The notes below the pieces were generated by a model. The model was not told where the DNA came from, did no database searches, and saw only the letters and a list, made by a program, of their open reading frames with translations. The position numbers and the translations under genes are program-made. DNA of 46,945 bases from a virus. Every line of letters starts with the position of its first letter. Position 1 is the stretch's first letter. The DNA is taken from positions 1-46,945 of the IMG/VR virus record IMGVR_UViG_3300031565_000069; one strand, 5' to 3'. Below are positions 1 to 7,600 of this stretch, one piece after another.

Positions 1-137
1 AGGCAGTTCTCCCCCATATGCCCGATTTTTAGATATCTCTCGGCAGTTCCGATCAAAAACGCCATTTCCCGGATTTCGTGGTCGTGGATGGCGATCCCCG
101 TGAATTCGAGATCAAGCCATATACGTTTTACACCCAT
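1..137 (-). CDS. DnaQ-like (DEDD) 3'-5' exonuclease, N-terminal fragment
   Basis: The frame opens with an ATG at 137, preceded by GAGAGG, and runs off the window edge after 45 codons. The start reads MGVKRIWLDLEFTG, which matches the ExoI motif (D-x-E-x-TG) of DEDD exonucleases such as DnaQ or oligoribonuclease, and the following HEIREMAFLIG fits the next beta strand. The family removes nucleotides from 3' ends, so a proofreading or nucleotide-recycling role is possible. It lies last in the leftward replication operon, just after the polymerase C-terminal half. The later ExoII and ExoIII motifs are outside the window, so the assignment rests on one motif. Confidence 0.5.
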   Translation of the reverse strand, partial: MGVKRIWLDLEFTGIAIHDHEIREMAFLIGTAERYLKIGHMGENC

Positions 138-159
138 TTGAAAGCCTCTCATGTGTCAT

Positions 160-369
160 TTATGTTGAGTGTATCGGACGGAGAACCTTCCATTCCCCCT
201 CCGAAGAGTGTACTCGTATTTTTCCCGTCTTTGTAACATGTACCTGTATCGGATTATTCTTTGACGAATTTATTTCTATGGTAACCCATTTCTTTTCTCC
301 AGCCGAAAATAAACGCCTAATTTTTGCGTCTCCGTATTCGAATCCATATTCGGTTTCTTTATAGTGCAT
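160..369 (-). CDS. Hypothetical protein, 69 aa
   Basis: A small basic protein of unknown function, rich in Lys, Glu and beta-prone segments. The ATG at 369 has an excellent ribosome binding site (AGGAGG, 6 bases upstream) and overlaps the last codons of the polymerase C-terminal gene by 11 bases, so it is co-translated with it. No motif is recognised. Confidence 0.7.
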   Translation of the reverse strand: MHYKETEYGFEYGDAKIRRLFSAGEKKWVTIEINSSKNNPIQVHVTKTGKIRVHSSEGEWKVLRPIHST

Positions 370-1267
370 TTATAACCTCCTGTAACCTTTTGTCAAACAT
401 CACTTTACACCCCAACCCGCCGAAAAACACCCTGTCGACCCCGACTTTCCCACCCCAAGTTTTTCCCATACTCACATCGGCCGGGATGGATATCGGTTCG
501 TTTTCGATATAAAACTCCCGTTCAAGGCTTTTTACGATGAAACATACGACATCGTAGGTTTCGTCATACGGACAACTTACAATCACCTCGTCATGCAATT
601 GGGCGAGTAGGTAGGATTCCCTCCCGGTCTCTTCCAGCCATTCGTCGGTTTCACAAATTCCCCACTGGTTCATGATATCGGCGGTCGTTGATTGTGGCAG
701 AAAGGAGTAGGCCTTTCGCAGTAAGGCGTTGTCAAGTCTGTTGTATTGCCATTTTATACGCCGGTTAAATGGGTTGGTCAATTGACCATCCCGACGCAGG
801 AGTTCTTCGATATATGGGAAGTAATAATCACGTATTTCCGGATTTGCATTTAGATAAGCGTTTATCATTAGTTGACATTCACGCGGTGTTATCGTAAACC
901 CGTCAATGTAAAATTGCTCGGAAAGCCCACTTGCACCCAATGCCCGTTGTACCCCGTGTGTCACTTTTTTCGCTTTTTGGCGATAGGTTTTGAACAGCTT
1001 CGCTTCAGTTTGGAAAAGTGCAAGGTTTTCAACATAGGCGTTATGGCATTCGTCTATCCATTTGTCCGAATGCCGGTCACTGCGCATGATCGCGATTGCG
1101 TTTTGGGCGTGTGTGTCTATGTCAAGAGACCGGGCAAGTGCGATCATGCGTGGCGATTTTGCCCATATACCCGAATACATCTGGACTATGCGGTCTTCAA
1201 CTCGTGACAGATCGATTAAAACAAGTATGTGTCCCGGATCGGATATGAATGTATCGCGTATGTTCAT
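359..1267 (-). CDS. polA: Family A DNA polymerase, C-terminal half (palm and fingers)
   Basis: This 302-residue protein holds the catalytic half of a family A polymerase. Motif A is LVLIDLSRVEDR (canonical DYSQIELR), motif B lies in the stretch starting YRQKAKKVTHG, and motif C is QLHDEVIV. It begins immediately before motif A, exactly where the 543-residue protein at 2922-4553 stops, so the two are halves of one polymerase interrupted by about 1.65 kb of other genes. It starts at an ATG that overlaps the preceding stop as ATGA, so translation is probably coupled to the inserted gene upstream. Motif B is unusual: the invariant Tyr-Gly of the O helix is replaced (GVQRALG). The halves presumably reassociate; whether the enzyme is active is inference. 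Confidence 0.9.
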   Translation of the reverse strand: MNIRDTFISDPGHILVLIDLSRVEDRIVQMYSGIWAKSPRMIALARSLDIDTHAQNAIAIMRSDRHSDKWIDECHNAYVENLALFQTEAKLFKTYRQKAKKVTHGVQRALGASGLSEQFYIDGFTITPRECQLMINAYLNANPEIRDYYFPYIEELLRRDGQLTNPFNRRIKWQYNRLDNALLRKAYSFLPQSTTADIMNQWGICETDEWLEETGRESYLLAQLHDEVIVSCPYDETYDVVCFIVKSLEREFYIENEPISIPADVSMGKTWGGKVGVDRVFFGGLGCKVMFDKRLQEVINAL

Positions 1268-1647
1268 TGTTGGTCCTTTGTAAGTATTTCGGCTATGGCA
1301 TCACGAAGATTGGTATCGATAATATCAGCGATGGGTATGGGAAATTGGGCAGACTCCAACACAGTTCTCGGGCAACTGAGCAAATAGATGTGATTTGACC
1401 ATTTTTTAAGGATTTTCAGGTTTGTCAAAATAGCAAATTTGTAGTTGAAACCGGATTTTGTACGTATCCCCGATAGCATTTGTATAATGTCCGCATGACG
1501 CATATCAATTTTTACAGTACCGCTTGTGACGGCGTTTTTATGATAGCCAACAGACCACAAGGCAAGGTAGAGATTCGCAAGGCGTGTGTTTTTGTATTTC
1601 CGAAGAAGTAAAGTGACATAGGGTATCAGAGTTTTATCGGTGACCAT
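1264..1647 (-). CDS. Hypothetical protein inside the split polymerase, 127 aa
   Basis: Unrecognised, mostly helical, basic protein with a good ribosome binding site (AAGGGAG) before the ATG at 1647. Its stop overlaps the start of the polymerase C-terminal half as ATGA. The last residues, NLRDAIAEILTKDQQ, resemble the end of the neighbouring 106-aa protein (DLRDGIIKLLIKGDK), and the similarity is also visible in the DNA. It shows no LAGLIDADG, GIY-YIG or HNH motif, so it is not an obvious homing endonuclease. Confidence 0.65.
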   Translation of the reverse strand: MVTDKTLIPYVTLLLRKYKNTRLANLYLALWSVGYHKNAVTSGTVKIDMRHADIIQMLSGIRTKSGFNYKFAILTNLKILKKWSNHIYLLSCPRTVLESAQFPIPIADIIDTNLRDAIAEILTKDQQ

Positions 1648-1648
1648 T

Positions 1649-1969
1649 TTATTTATCTCCCTTTATAAGTAGTTTAATTATACCATCACGAAGATCAGTA
1701 TATTGTTTACCTACCATTTCCCTGTAAACACAATCTTTTTTCGGTTGGATATATCCGGTATCTGATAGATCAACCTGTTCACCGTGCATACACACGGGTA
1801 TTGTCCCGAATCGCCGTACACCGAGGAATTCGCATTTTTCCGTATCCGACAGTCGACACACCGGCACCCCGTCTTTTGCAAGTGAATTTTTTAGATGGGT
1901 TTTATAGAATCTAATGGCTTTTTCATAGCCATAACAATGATGGTTTTTCCCACAAAATAGGCATTCCAT
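1649..1969 (-). CDS. Cysteine-rich hypothetical protein inside the split polymerase, 106 aa
   Basis: The protein starts MECLFCGKNHHCYGYEK, with a CxxC pair followed by His-His-Cys, so a small zinc-binding N-terminal module is likely. More cysteines occur later (PVCRL, KCEFLG, PVCMHG, DCVYRE). The start is placed at the ATG at 1969 because AAGGA lies 7 bases upstream; a longer start at 1978 is less well supported. Its C-terminal segment resembles that of the next gene (1264-1647). Function unknown. Confidence 0.65.
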   Translation of the reverse strand: MECLFCGKNHHCYGYEKAIRFYKTHLKNSLAKDGVPVCRLSDTEKCEFLGVRRFGTIPVCMHGEQVDLSDTGYIQPKKDCVYREMVGKQYTDLRDGIIKLLIKGDK

Positions 1970-1970
1970 T

Positions 1971-2051
1971 TTAAACATCCTTTAGTTTTTCTTGCTTTTC
2001 TTTCTTGACTCCCAAGTATGTAGAGGCTTTAGTTATTTTATAGATTTTCAT
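1971..2051 (-). CDS. Possible 26-aa leader-like peptide
   Basis: A short frame beginning MKIYKITKASTYLGVKKE and rich in lysine. Its ATG overlaps the stop of the PAPS-reductase-like gene as ATGA, and it ends 2 bases before the next start, so it fits the coupled layout of the operon. No other support exists and it could be only a coupling reading frame. Confidence 0.35.
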   Translation of the reverse strand: MKIYKITKASTYLGVKKEKQEKLKDV

Positions 2052-2824
2052 GCCATACTCGAACAGATGCCGATGCATTCTGTTTCCTTTTCGTCGTCCG
2101 TGTTGTAATAAGATGACAACTCCCCCCGATCTATCCTTCCACGAAACGCTTCAAGAGTCTCATCTTTAAAAAAGTGTATATCTTTTTCAAGACATTCCCT
2201 CATTTCCCGCTCAACTCGTTCCCTGTCTGCATAAACTTCTGGCAACTTTTCGTAAAGTAATTTCCAGTGTTTTTTCCCCGCTCTAACACAACCACCAGAA
2301 CAGTTGTTGTGTAGGAAACCAAGACGGTAAAGAAGAGGTTCTTGAATACCTGCATCATTTAGAAAATCATCAATCTATTGATTTGTTGTATTCTCACTAA
2401 TAAGTGGGAATTTCAGCTTACACCATTTCCCTGTCTTTACAGCAACGGTTTGGTAAACACCCACAATCCTGTTGCTCCTATGCGGTTCATCTGCACCAAT
2501 GCCGAAAACAAGCACATCACCGTCTTTATAATATTTCTGCATCCGTTCCGCTTTCAGGATACGCGAACAGAACGGCATACGGTTATTCGCCAAAGCACTA
2601 TTACCATAAAATAGTTGCTCTGGATTGCGACCATCTGAATCCCATGTAATGGGATGATTGAAATGTTTTGAGAGGTCATCTAAGAAACGATATAAATCAG
2701 GATGTTCCCATTTTGTATCATTAAAATATAAAATAACATCTTCTTTTGGGTAGTTCTTCAACGCCCAGTCCGCACACCAAGCTGAAGCCTTGCCCCCGCT
2801 AATTGCTACTATTATCTTTGCCAT
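2048..2824 (-). pseudogene. PAPS reductase-family (PP-loop) protein interrupted by an in-frame amber codon
   Basis: The N-terminal 149 residues carry the PP-loop (IVAISGGKASAW) and continue through typical PAPS-reductase-family segments to ISENTTNQ, where a TAG occurs (2377-2375). The same frame then continues for 108 codons and encodes the typical C-terminal part: IDDFLNDAGIQEPLLYR, then GFLHNNCSGGCVRAGKKHW and LPEVYADRE. Only this single codon separates two convincing halves; there is no frameshift. The start at 2824 has AAGGAG 7 bases upstream. The family activates or transfers sulfur-containing groups by ATP pyrophosphate chemistry; phage members are of unknown function. It could be a decayed gene, a readthrough gene or a sequencing error. 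TAG ends other genes here, so a general code change is unlikely. Confidence 0.75.
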
Positions 2825-2921
2825 CTTTCAACTCCTTAACTAATTTTTCATTTGTATTAACAATCTTCTGCATATCCTCAACAGATATTTCTTTTTCCAA
2901 GGGTTCAAAAAAAAAACCTTA

Positions 2922-4553
2922 TCACCTGTTCACTGTTTGGATACTCATTCCGAATCCGTCATGGGCTTTCCCGCTCCCCAGCCGACCGGCCTCGGTTCGA
3001 TAGTGTAACGAATACCTCATACGATTGTCGAAATGCCATAGGTTTGCCAATTTTTCAATCTCTTTTTGTAAATGCCTGTGTTCGAGTAGCAGGCCGATAG
3101 CCGGCCCGCTTAGCAGAGGTTCGCGTAATTGCATAGCCAATAGGGCTTTTTTATCCAGCGGCTCTTTTCCCCATTTTTTATTGGGTTTCATTCCGAGTGT
3201 GTCGATTAGAAATGTTTTTAGTTTTTTGGGTGAAAAGTCTTTTGTTGCGTATAGATCAAATCCCGCGTATGCACTTAGCTGTTCCCGGATTTTGACACAT
3301 TGTAAACGTTTCCCGGTTGCAAGTTTTTTCTGTGCATCCGTGTCAACCGGCCATCCGCGCAACATCATTTTTAACAGCGGTTTGTGCAGTCGCGCATAGT
3401 GGATTAGATAGAAGCCGAGCAAACCCTCCGCGATTAACCGGGTTTCCAGCCTTTTTTTTATCTCCCATGTGGCGGTTGTGTCTTTTGCGCTGTATTTAAA
3501 CGCACGTTCACGGATTTCGGCGGAATTTCTTAAATTCGATGCACTTTTTGATTCGTCTTTCCAATAGTTGAGACGTGGAAAGGTGTGTATCGATGCCAAA
3601 TGGTCCAGCGAATGGTTTTGTATGGGATCAAGAGCATGCGACATCCCGGCTGTGTCCCATTTGTAGTTTAGCACATCGATACCCCAAGACCGTTTTAGCC
3701 AATACGTATCATAACCTCCGGTTTGCATGATTTTTTCATTATCCGACTCACACAAGGCTTTGACAAGTGGTAACCATTTTTTACGCAGTTTGCGTGTATA
3801 GGTGGGTATTACGACAGCTTCGGTTTCATTCCAGGCCGCCCCGACACAATCGATGTTTCCCGACCAGGTTTCAATGTCGATGGCAAATTCCGGTTTGTAG
3901 GAGAATCTCAATTCCGTAAATTCCTCCACAGGCCATATTTTAAGTTTCCGTTTTTGAATATGTGGGAATTTCAGTTCATCCGAGATAAAGCCCCAATCCG
4001 CCACGCAAGCGGTCTCAGGATGCCGAGTATGTCCCGAATGCCGTATGGCCTGTGGGTGGATCGAGGGAATTACCTTATGCCCGTTGAATTCGTACACACT
4101 TCCGCGCAGGTTTGTTATTCCAATATCGGCGGTTGTTTCGGATTTGGGAAACAAATTGTCTGCAATGCAATGCTTCCGCAATCCGGGAGACACCTTTCCA
4201 AGACCGGTGAGCGCGAATGTGGCATAGTTTCCAAGTGGTACGAATACCCATACGTCAGTCAGAGCGGCAATCCGTTCTCGTAGTGTCCGTACCCCGTTAG
4301 CGAGCGCGGCGATTGTGAATGATTTCATTTCGCCGTACGGGGCAACCGTATCCATAACCGTGTCGAAATGGATCGAATCCCAGTCGATACCGGCAGTTGT
4401 AACCAGTTGTCGAAGTTTGTGGCCATCCGCCCCGGTAAACGGACGGGGCGGATGGTTGTTAATGTCGTCCAGACTCGGGGAACTCCCGATTATACACAGA
4501 CGGGCATTAAGCGGGCCATATGGTTTGACGGTTTTTTGTGTTGTTGTTGGCAT
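2922..4553 (-). CDS. polA: UDG-like / 3'-5' exonuclease / family A DNA polymerase, N-terminal half
   Basis: A 543-residue protein with three parts. Residues about 10-195 resemble family 4-type uracil-DNA glycosylases (CIIGSSPSLDD, PFTGADGHKL, and IPSIHPQAI near the end). Residues about 220-350 are a DnaQ-like exonuclease with FAIDIETWSG (ExoI), YDTYWLKRSWG (ExoII) and YSAKDTTATW (ExoIII). The rest is the thumb and start of the palm, ending TEAGRLGSG then MSIQTVNR, the equivalent of the TGRLSS...NLQNIP region. The chain stops (TGA TAA) just before motif A, which is in the separate gene at 359-1267. The UDG-exo-Pol order is that of Bacillus phage SPO1 polymerase, whose gene also has an insertion (a group I intron) in the polymerase domain. 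Confidence 0.9.
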   Translation of the reverse strand: MPTTTQKTVKPYGPLNARLCIIGSSPSLDDINNHPPRPFTGADGHKLRQLVTTAGIDWDSIHFDTVMDTVAPYGEMKSFTIAALANGVRTLRERIAALTDVWVFVPLGNYATFALTGLGKVSPGLRKHCIADNLFPKSETTADIGITNLRGSVYEFNGHKVIPSIHPQAIRHSGHTRHPETACVADWGFISDELKFPHIQKRKLKIWPVEEFTELRFSYKPEFAIDIETWSGNIDCVGAAWNETEAVVIPTYTRKLRKKWLPLVKALCESDNEKIMQTGGYDTYWLKRSWGIDVLNYKWDTAGMSHALDPIQNHSLDHLASIHTFPRLNYWKDESKSASNLRNSAEIRERAFKYSAKDTTATWEIKKRLETRLIAEGLLGFYLIHYARLHKPLLKMMLRGWPVDTDAQKKLATGKRLQCVKIREQLSAYAGFDLYATKDFSPKKLKTFLIDTLGMKPNKKWGKEPLDKKALLAMQLREPLLSGPAIGLLLEHRHLQKEIEKLANLWHFDNRMRYSLHYRTEAGRLGSGKAHDGFGMSIQTVNR

Positions 4554-4559
4554 TTTGGG

Positions 4560-4880
4560 TTACCTCATCATATGGCAGATGTAACGTTCCGGGGGATAGA
4601 AGTTATCGTTATGGGGAAGTCTGCACAGATTTCCGACAAAGTGAAAACATGTGATTTGTTCATCCGGTTCCATTTTATCCGACTCTATGTAATGGGCACA
4701 AATCTCCGGTTCCACATAATGCCTGCAAACCCCCACTATGGCGGTTCGTATGGATTCCCTCCATGTTTGGCTTACTTCGTGGAATTTTGCGATCTTCGGA
4801 TAATCACAAATGGCGTAGTTGATTTTTTCCAAATGCATACACACACACCTGGATATGCAATTTGAACAAGATTTATTCAT
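4560..4880 (-). CDS. Cysteine/histidine-rich hypothetical protein, 106 aa
   Basis: The protein starts MNKSCSNCISRCVCMHLEK and has many more Cys and His residues spread along it, so it probably binds metal, possibly more than one zinc ion. The ATG at 4880 has GAGG 7 bases upstream and overlaps the end of the BrxA-like gene by 8 bases; the stop lies 6 bases before the polymerase start. It is thus part of the replication operon. No family recognised. Confidence 0.75.
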   Translation of the reverse strand: MNKSCSNCISRCVCMHLEKINYAICDYPKIAKFHEVSQTWRESIRTAIVGVCRHYVEPEICAHYIESDKMEPDEQITCFHFVGNLCRLPHNDNFYPPERYICHMMR

Positions 4881-5655
4881 TTCTATACCTCGTGAGTTTG
4901 TGGATAAGTTCTCCTATTGATTTTACGACCCATGTGAAGTGTACAACAGATCCCCCACGCTGGACAATCACCCCCCTGTGTTCGCCGACACGGTCCAGTC
5001 TTTCAAGAACCTCTGATTCGGTCATGCCGAACAATCGCCAATCCGGATGGGCTCCGATGGATGAGTCGGTAACGCTTTTTTCATGCAACTCTCTGGCGAG
5101 TATGGCCGCGCCCTCGTCTGATATATGATAGTTGACTGTTCCCCGGCCATGCAGAAACCCGACATCACGAAGGAGTCTGAGCATACCGCGAGCCACGCGG
5201 ATGGATACGCTTTGGGACCATTGGTTTCGCAGTCGTCCGTCGTAATGGGCTTTTGATAGAAAATCCAATACCATGTCCGTTTTCATGACAGTTCGTCCAC
5301 GCCTGACAGCGGACCAATATTCACAAACTGTGAAATCGTATACCAACGGATCTTGCCGCGCCATAAAAACAAACAGCAGTTCGGTGAAAACACGACTCGG
5401 CAGACCGGAAATGAGGATTTGTTGCAGTATGTCGGCCGGTCTGCCGTTATTGGGTTTGAAAAACCTATTGAAGATCCGTTTTATGATATCACCGGTTCGA
5501 CAGGCGGTGGAATATCCAAGCAGCCCTTGGTTATGTATGCGGTATGTGAAGTCACCAAGAGATTCCCCGGGAATCCGATGTTCAAGAAGACGCCGCGTAT
5601 CTTCAATCATTCCGGCCCCTTTACCGATGGTCGTTGTGTATCTGGTTTTATTCAT
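4873..5655 (-). CDS. BrxA-like (DUF1819) protein
   Basis: A 260-residue protein whose pattern matches DUF1819/BrxA of BREX defence systems: an N-terminal RYTTTIGKGAG motif followed by an acidic helix, a central LLGYSTACRTGDIIKRIFNR segment corresponding to the NLL..RT..S.KR region, a helical middle (LLFVFMARQDPLVYDFTVCEYW) and a winged-helix-like part (MLRLLRDVGFLHGRG). About 60 further residues follow. Known BrxA is a DNA-binding protein of BREX islands; no other BREX gene is present here. It sits directly before the polymerase, so a role in replication or in countering host BREX are both possible. The start is at 5655, overlapping the previous gene by 8 bases. The assignment is from pattern memory and needs a profile search. 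Confidence 0.5.
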   Translation of the reverse strand: MNKTRYTTTIGKGAGMIEDTRRLLEHRIPGESLGDFTYRIHNQGLLGYSTACRTGDIIKRIFNRFFKPNNGRPADILQQILISGLPSRVFTELLFVFMARQDPLVYDFTVCEYWSAVRRGRTVMKTDMVLDFLSKAHYDGRLRNQWSQSVSIRVARGMLRLLRDVGFLHGRGTVNYHISDEGAAILARELHEKSVTDSSIGAHPDWRLFGMTESEVLERLDRVGEHRGVIVQRGGSVVHFTWVVKSIGELIHKLTRYRNE

Positions 5656-5857
5656 CTTTTTGGACTTTGGATCGATCCAGCAACACTCCCCAATAGGTAT
5701 CATTTTCAATTCTTGTATCACAAAAGAAACCAAAACCCTCGCCGACAGGTCGCGCATATCCCGACCATTCGAAATTCTTGTCATGTGCCAGCTCCATTAG
5801 GGCAGTAAGTGCGTTAAAATCCCATACCGTGTATTGCTGTATTTTCGTGTGATGCAT
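5648..5857 (-). CDS. Hypothetical protein, 69 aa
   Basis: Small protein starting MHHTKIQQYTVWDF, rich in aromatic residues (YWGVLLDRS near the end). The start at 5857 is chosen because AAGGAGG lies 6 bases upstream. It overlaps the BrxA-like gene by 8 bases. No motif recognised. Confidence 0.7.
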   Translation of the reverse strand: MHHTKIQQYTVWDFNALTALMELAHDKNFEWSGYARPVGEGFGFFCDTRIENDTYWGVLLDRSKVQKDE

Positions 5858-5868
5858 ACACCACCTCC

Positions 5869-6474
5869 TTATATCGCCGTTTGTTTGTAAACCCATTTTA
5901 CGGATTTTGGTTCCTTCACCCCGGTTTTCAATACTTCTTTTAATTTCGGGATATTAATGTCTATAAGATCAATATCAAACGCCTCGTTGCCTTTTGCGGT
6001 TGACACACATGCCTTGATAAACGCGAGTTTGTCGTTTATTTCAAGAACCCGGTCTGTTCTGATTGTAACCTGGGCGGCACCGGTTCTAATTGTTTTCTCA
6101 TCCGGAAGTTCACGTTTTTGATATTTGATTATCTCCGCGTTAAGTGTGTTTATATGGTTCTCGAGAGCCTCCGGTTCCCGCATTGTTTCGCCTTTGCGGG
6201 ATTTGAAGTTGCCGCGTACGCGGGCAAGTTCGATTTTTAGGTACGATGTGGCCTGCTCTTGGCACGATTCCCAGGCTTTTTTCAGAGGAATCAATTCTTG
6301 GTCCCGAAAATTGATTGCGTCGAACAGTGCGGTGTTGTCTGTTCGTTTTGAGACATTCGCATCCATGAGGGTTTTTAGTTTTTCCGCCCCGTTTAGCATG
6401 CGTGTCATTACGGTTTTATGTATAAGTTCGAGAAAACTCGGCGTTGTATTGTCAAATCGTATCATTTCATTCAT
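5869..6474 (-). CDS. Coiled-coil protein, possibly Gp157-like
   Basis: A 201-residue protein with a long charged helical region (residues about 20-120) followed by a compact domain with TGAAQVTIRTDRVLEI and IDIPKLKEVLKTG-like segments. This order, a coiled coil then a short beta region then LKE.LK.G, resembles the Siphovirus Gp157 family, which is found near single-strand DNA binding and recombination genes. The ATG at 6474 has CGGAG 8 bases upstream. The resemblance is weak and the function is unknown. Confidence 0.6.
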   Translation of the reverse strand: MNEMIRFDNTTPSFLELIHKTVMTRMLNGAEKLKTLMDANVSKRTDNTALFDAINFRDQELIPLKKAWESCQEQATSYLKIELARVRGNFKSRKGETMREPEALENHINTLNAEIIKYQKRELPDEKTIRTGAAQVTIRTDRVLEINDKLAFIKACVSTAKGNEAFDIDLIDINIPKLKEVLKTGVKEPKSVKWVYKQTAI

Positions 6475-6507
6475 GTGACAGTCTCCGATTTGGGGTTCGA
6501 TATTGAT

Positions 6508-6789
6508 TCATGTCCATCGTTTAAGTTTGTTTTCTTTTCGTTTTTGGATTCTCCGCATTATACCCGTTTTGGGTTTTTTAACCACGGCCGGACTTTCGAT
6601 ATACCAATCCCCGGATTTTACAGCCGGGCCCCATTTGGCGGAATCCCATACTTTGTAATTCTTTTGCGAAGCGGCTTTTTCATGTCTGTTTTTTACAGCA
6701 CTTTTCGATTCGGAGGGTTCTATATGCGTAAGACCAGTCAGACTGCCGGTCTTACGACCGAAATACCTGTTTTTTATACGCGATTTCAT
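6508..6789 (-). CDS. Basic hypothetical protein, 93 aa
   Basis: Very basic throughout (starts MKSRIKNRYFGRKTG and ends RRIQKRKENKLKRWT), which suggests nucleic acid binding. The start at 6789 is preceded by AAAGGA at 5 bases; the open frame further upstream has no such site and is unlikely to be translated. No family recognised. Confidence 0.6.
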   Translation of the reverse strand: MKSRIKNRYFGRKTGSLTGLTHIEPSESKSAVKNRHEKAASQKNYKVWDSAKWGPAVKSGDWYIESPAVVKKPKTGIMRRIQKRKENKLKRWT

Positions 6790-6836
6790 AGGTGTCCTTT
6801 CAGGGCGGGGTGGTTGCCCCGCCCATCTTAGTGGGT

Positions 6837-7547
6837 TTACCCCGTGCTGGTGGCAAGCTGTGCAGCAAATTCCTGCAGGGCTTTTGTGTTTGGTTCGCCG
6901 TTTTCGTCGAGTTTTGAAATGGATGTTCCCGGAAAGCACTCGTTATCTGTTTGCGGTGATTTCTCGACCACCGCTGTATCGGAGTCATTACCCACAAAAC
7001 CCGGAGGGGGGGCCGATTTGGTATCGGATACAACCCCGCCCACTTGGGTGGAGGCATTTACAAGGCTTTTATTATCCGGACCGACGGGCGGGCATTTCGA
7101 GTCATTAAGCGAGAATACAATATCCGACATTGTGTTTTGTTTTCCGTACTTCTCGTTTTCATCGACTCGCGTGTAGACTATGATTTGGGATCCAAGACAA
7201 CTTTCAAGGTCCTTTTGCAGATTGTGTGTCGGCACCACGTTACAGGCTTTGATGAGTTTTTTAATATTAATTGTCCCCATACATTGGTTGTCGATCACAT
7301 CCGGAGCTTCAGGATTTGCGATTACATACCAATTTCGAAGTGTTTTCCCGCGCATGACGCCGTTTTCAGCAGGCGTCGGGGTTCCCATGAAAACAGCCGC
7401 GATCATAAGCCTTTCCGGACCCTTTTCCGGGTTTGTGCGTTTTGTTTCGAACGATTTGAATGTTACTTGATAGTAACCCTGGGGTGCCACGCTTTCGTTG
7501 GGTACATCTTCCGGGGACCAATTGGGCAATTGTACGTTTTCTGTCAT
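6837..7547 (-). CDS. Single-stranded DNA-binding-like protein
   Basis: A 236-residue protein with an N-terminal beta-rich region (PQGYYQVTFKSFETKRTNPE, then LMIAAVFMGTPTP and KTLRNWYVIANPE) like an OB-fold of phage SSB or DUF669-type proteins, and a long, polar, low-complexity C-terminal tail rich in Pro, Ser, Asp and Gly, also typical of SSBs. The next genes upstream are a Sak4-like ATPase and its partner, the usual company of a phage SSB. The start at 7547 has AAGGA 7 bases upstream; an alternative ATG at 7604, overlapping the previous stop as ATGA, would add 19 polar residues. Confidence 0.5.
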   Translation of the reverse strand: MTENVQLPNWSPEDVPNESVAPQGYYQVTFKSFETKRTNPEKGPERLMIAAVFMGTPTPAENGVMRGKTLRNWYVIANPEAPDVIDNQCMGTINIKKLIKACNVVPTHNLQKDLESCLGSQIIVYTRVDENEKYGKQNTMSDIVFSLNDSKCPPVGPDNKSLVNASTQVGGVVSDTKSAPPPGFVGNDSDTAVVEKSPQTDNECFPGTSISKLDENGEPNTKALQEFAAQLATSTG

Positions 7548-7600
7548 GTCAGTTTCCTTTTTGTTTGTGGTTGTGGTTTGTTTATTCCTGTTTTCTGTTT

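Noticed and set aside
2375-2377. General TAG recoding (as in some gut phages)
   Set aside because: TAG ends at least the genes at 17521 and 18471 with the next gene starting close behind, and no other long gene is interrupted by TAG.
1264-2922. Group I intron or intein in the polymerase gene
   Set aside because: No conserved group I core segments, no LAGLIDADG, HNH or GIY-YIG motif and no intein splice residues were seen; each insert gene has its own ribosome binding site or coupled start. RNA evidence could still reverse this.
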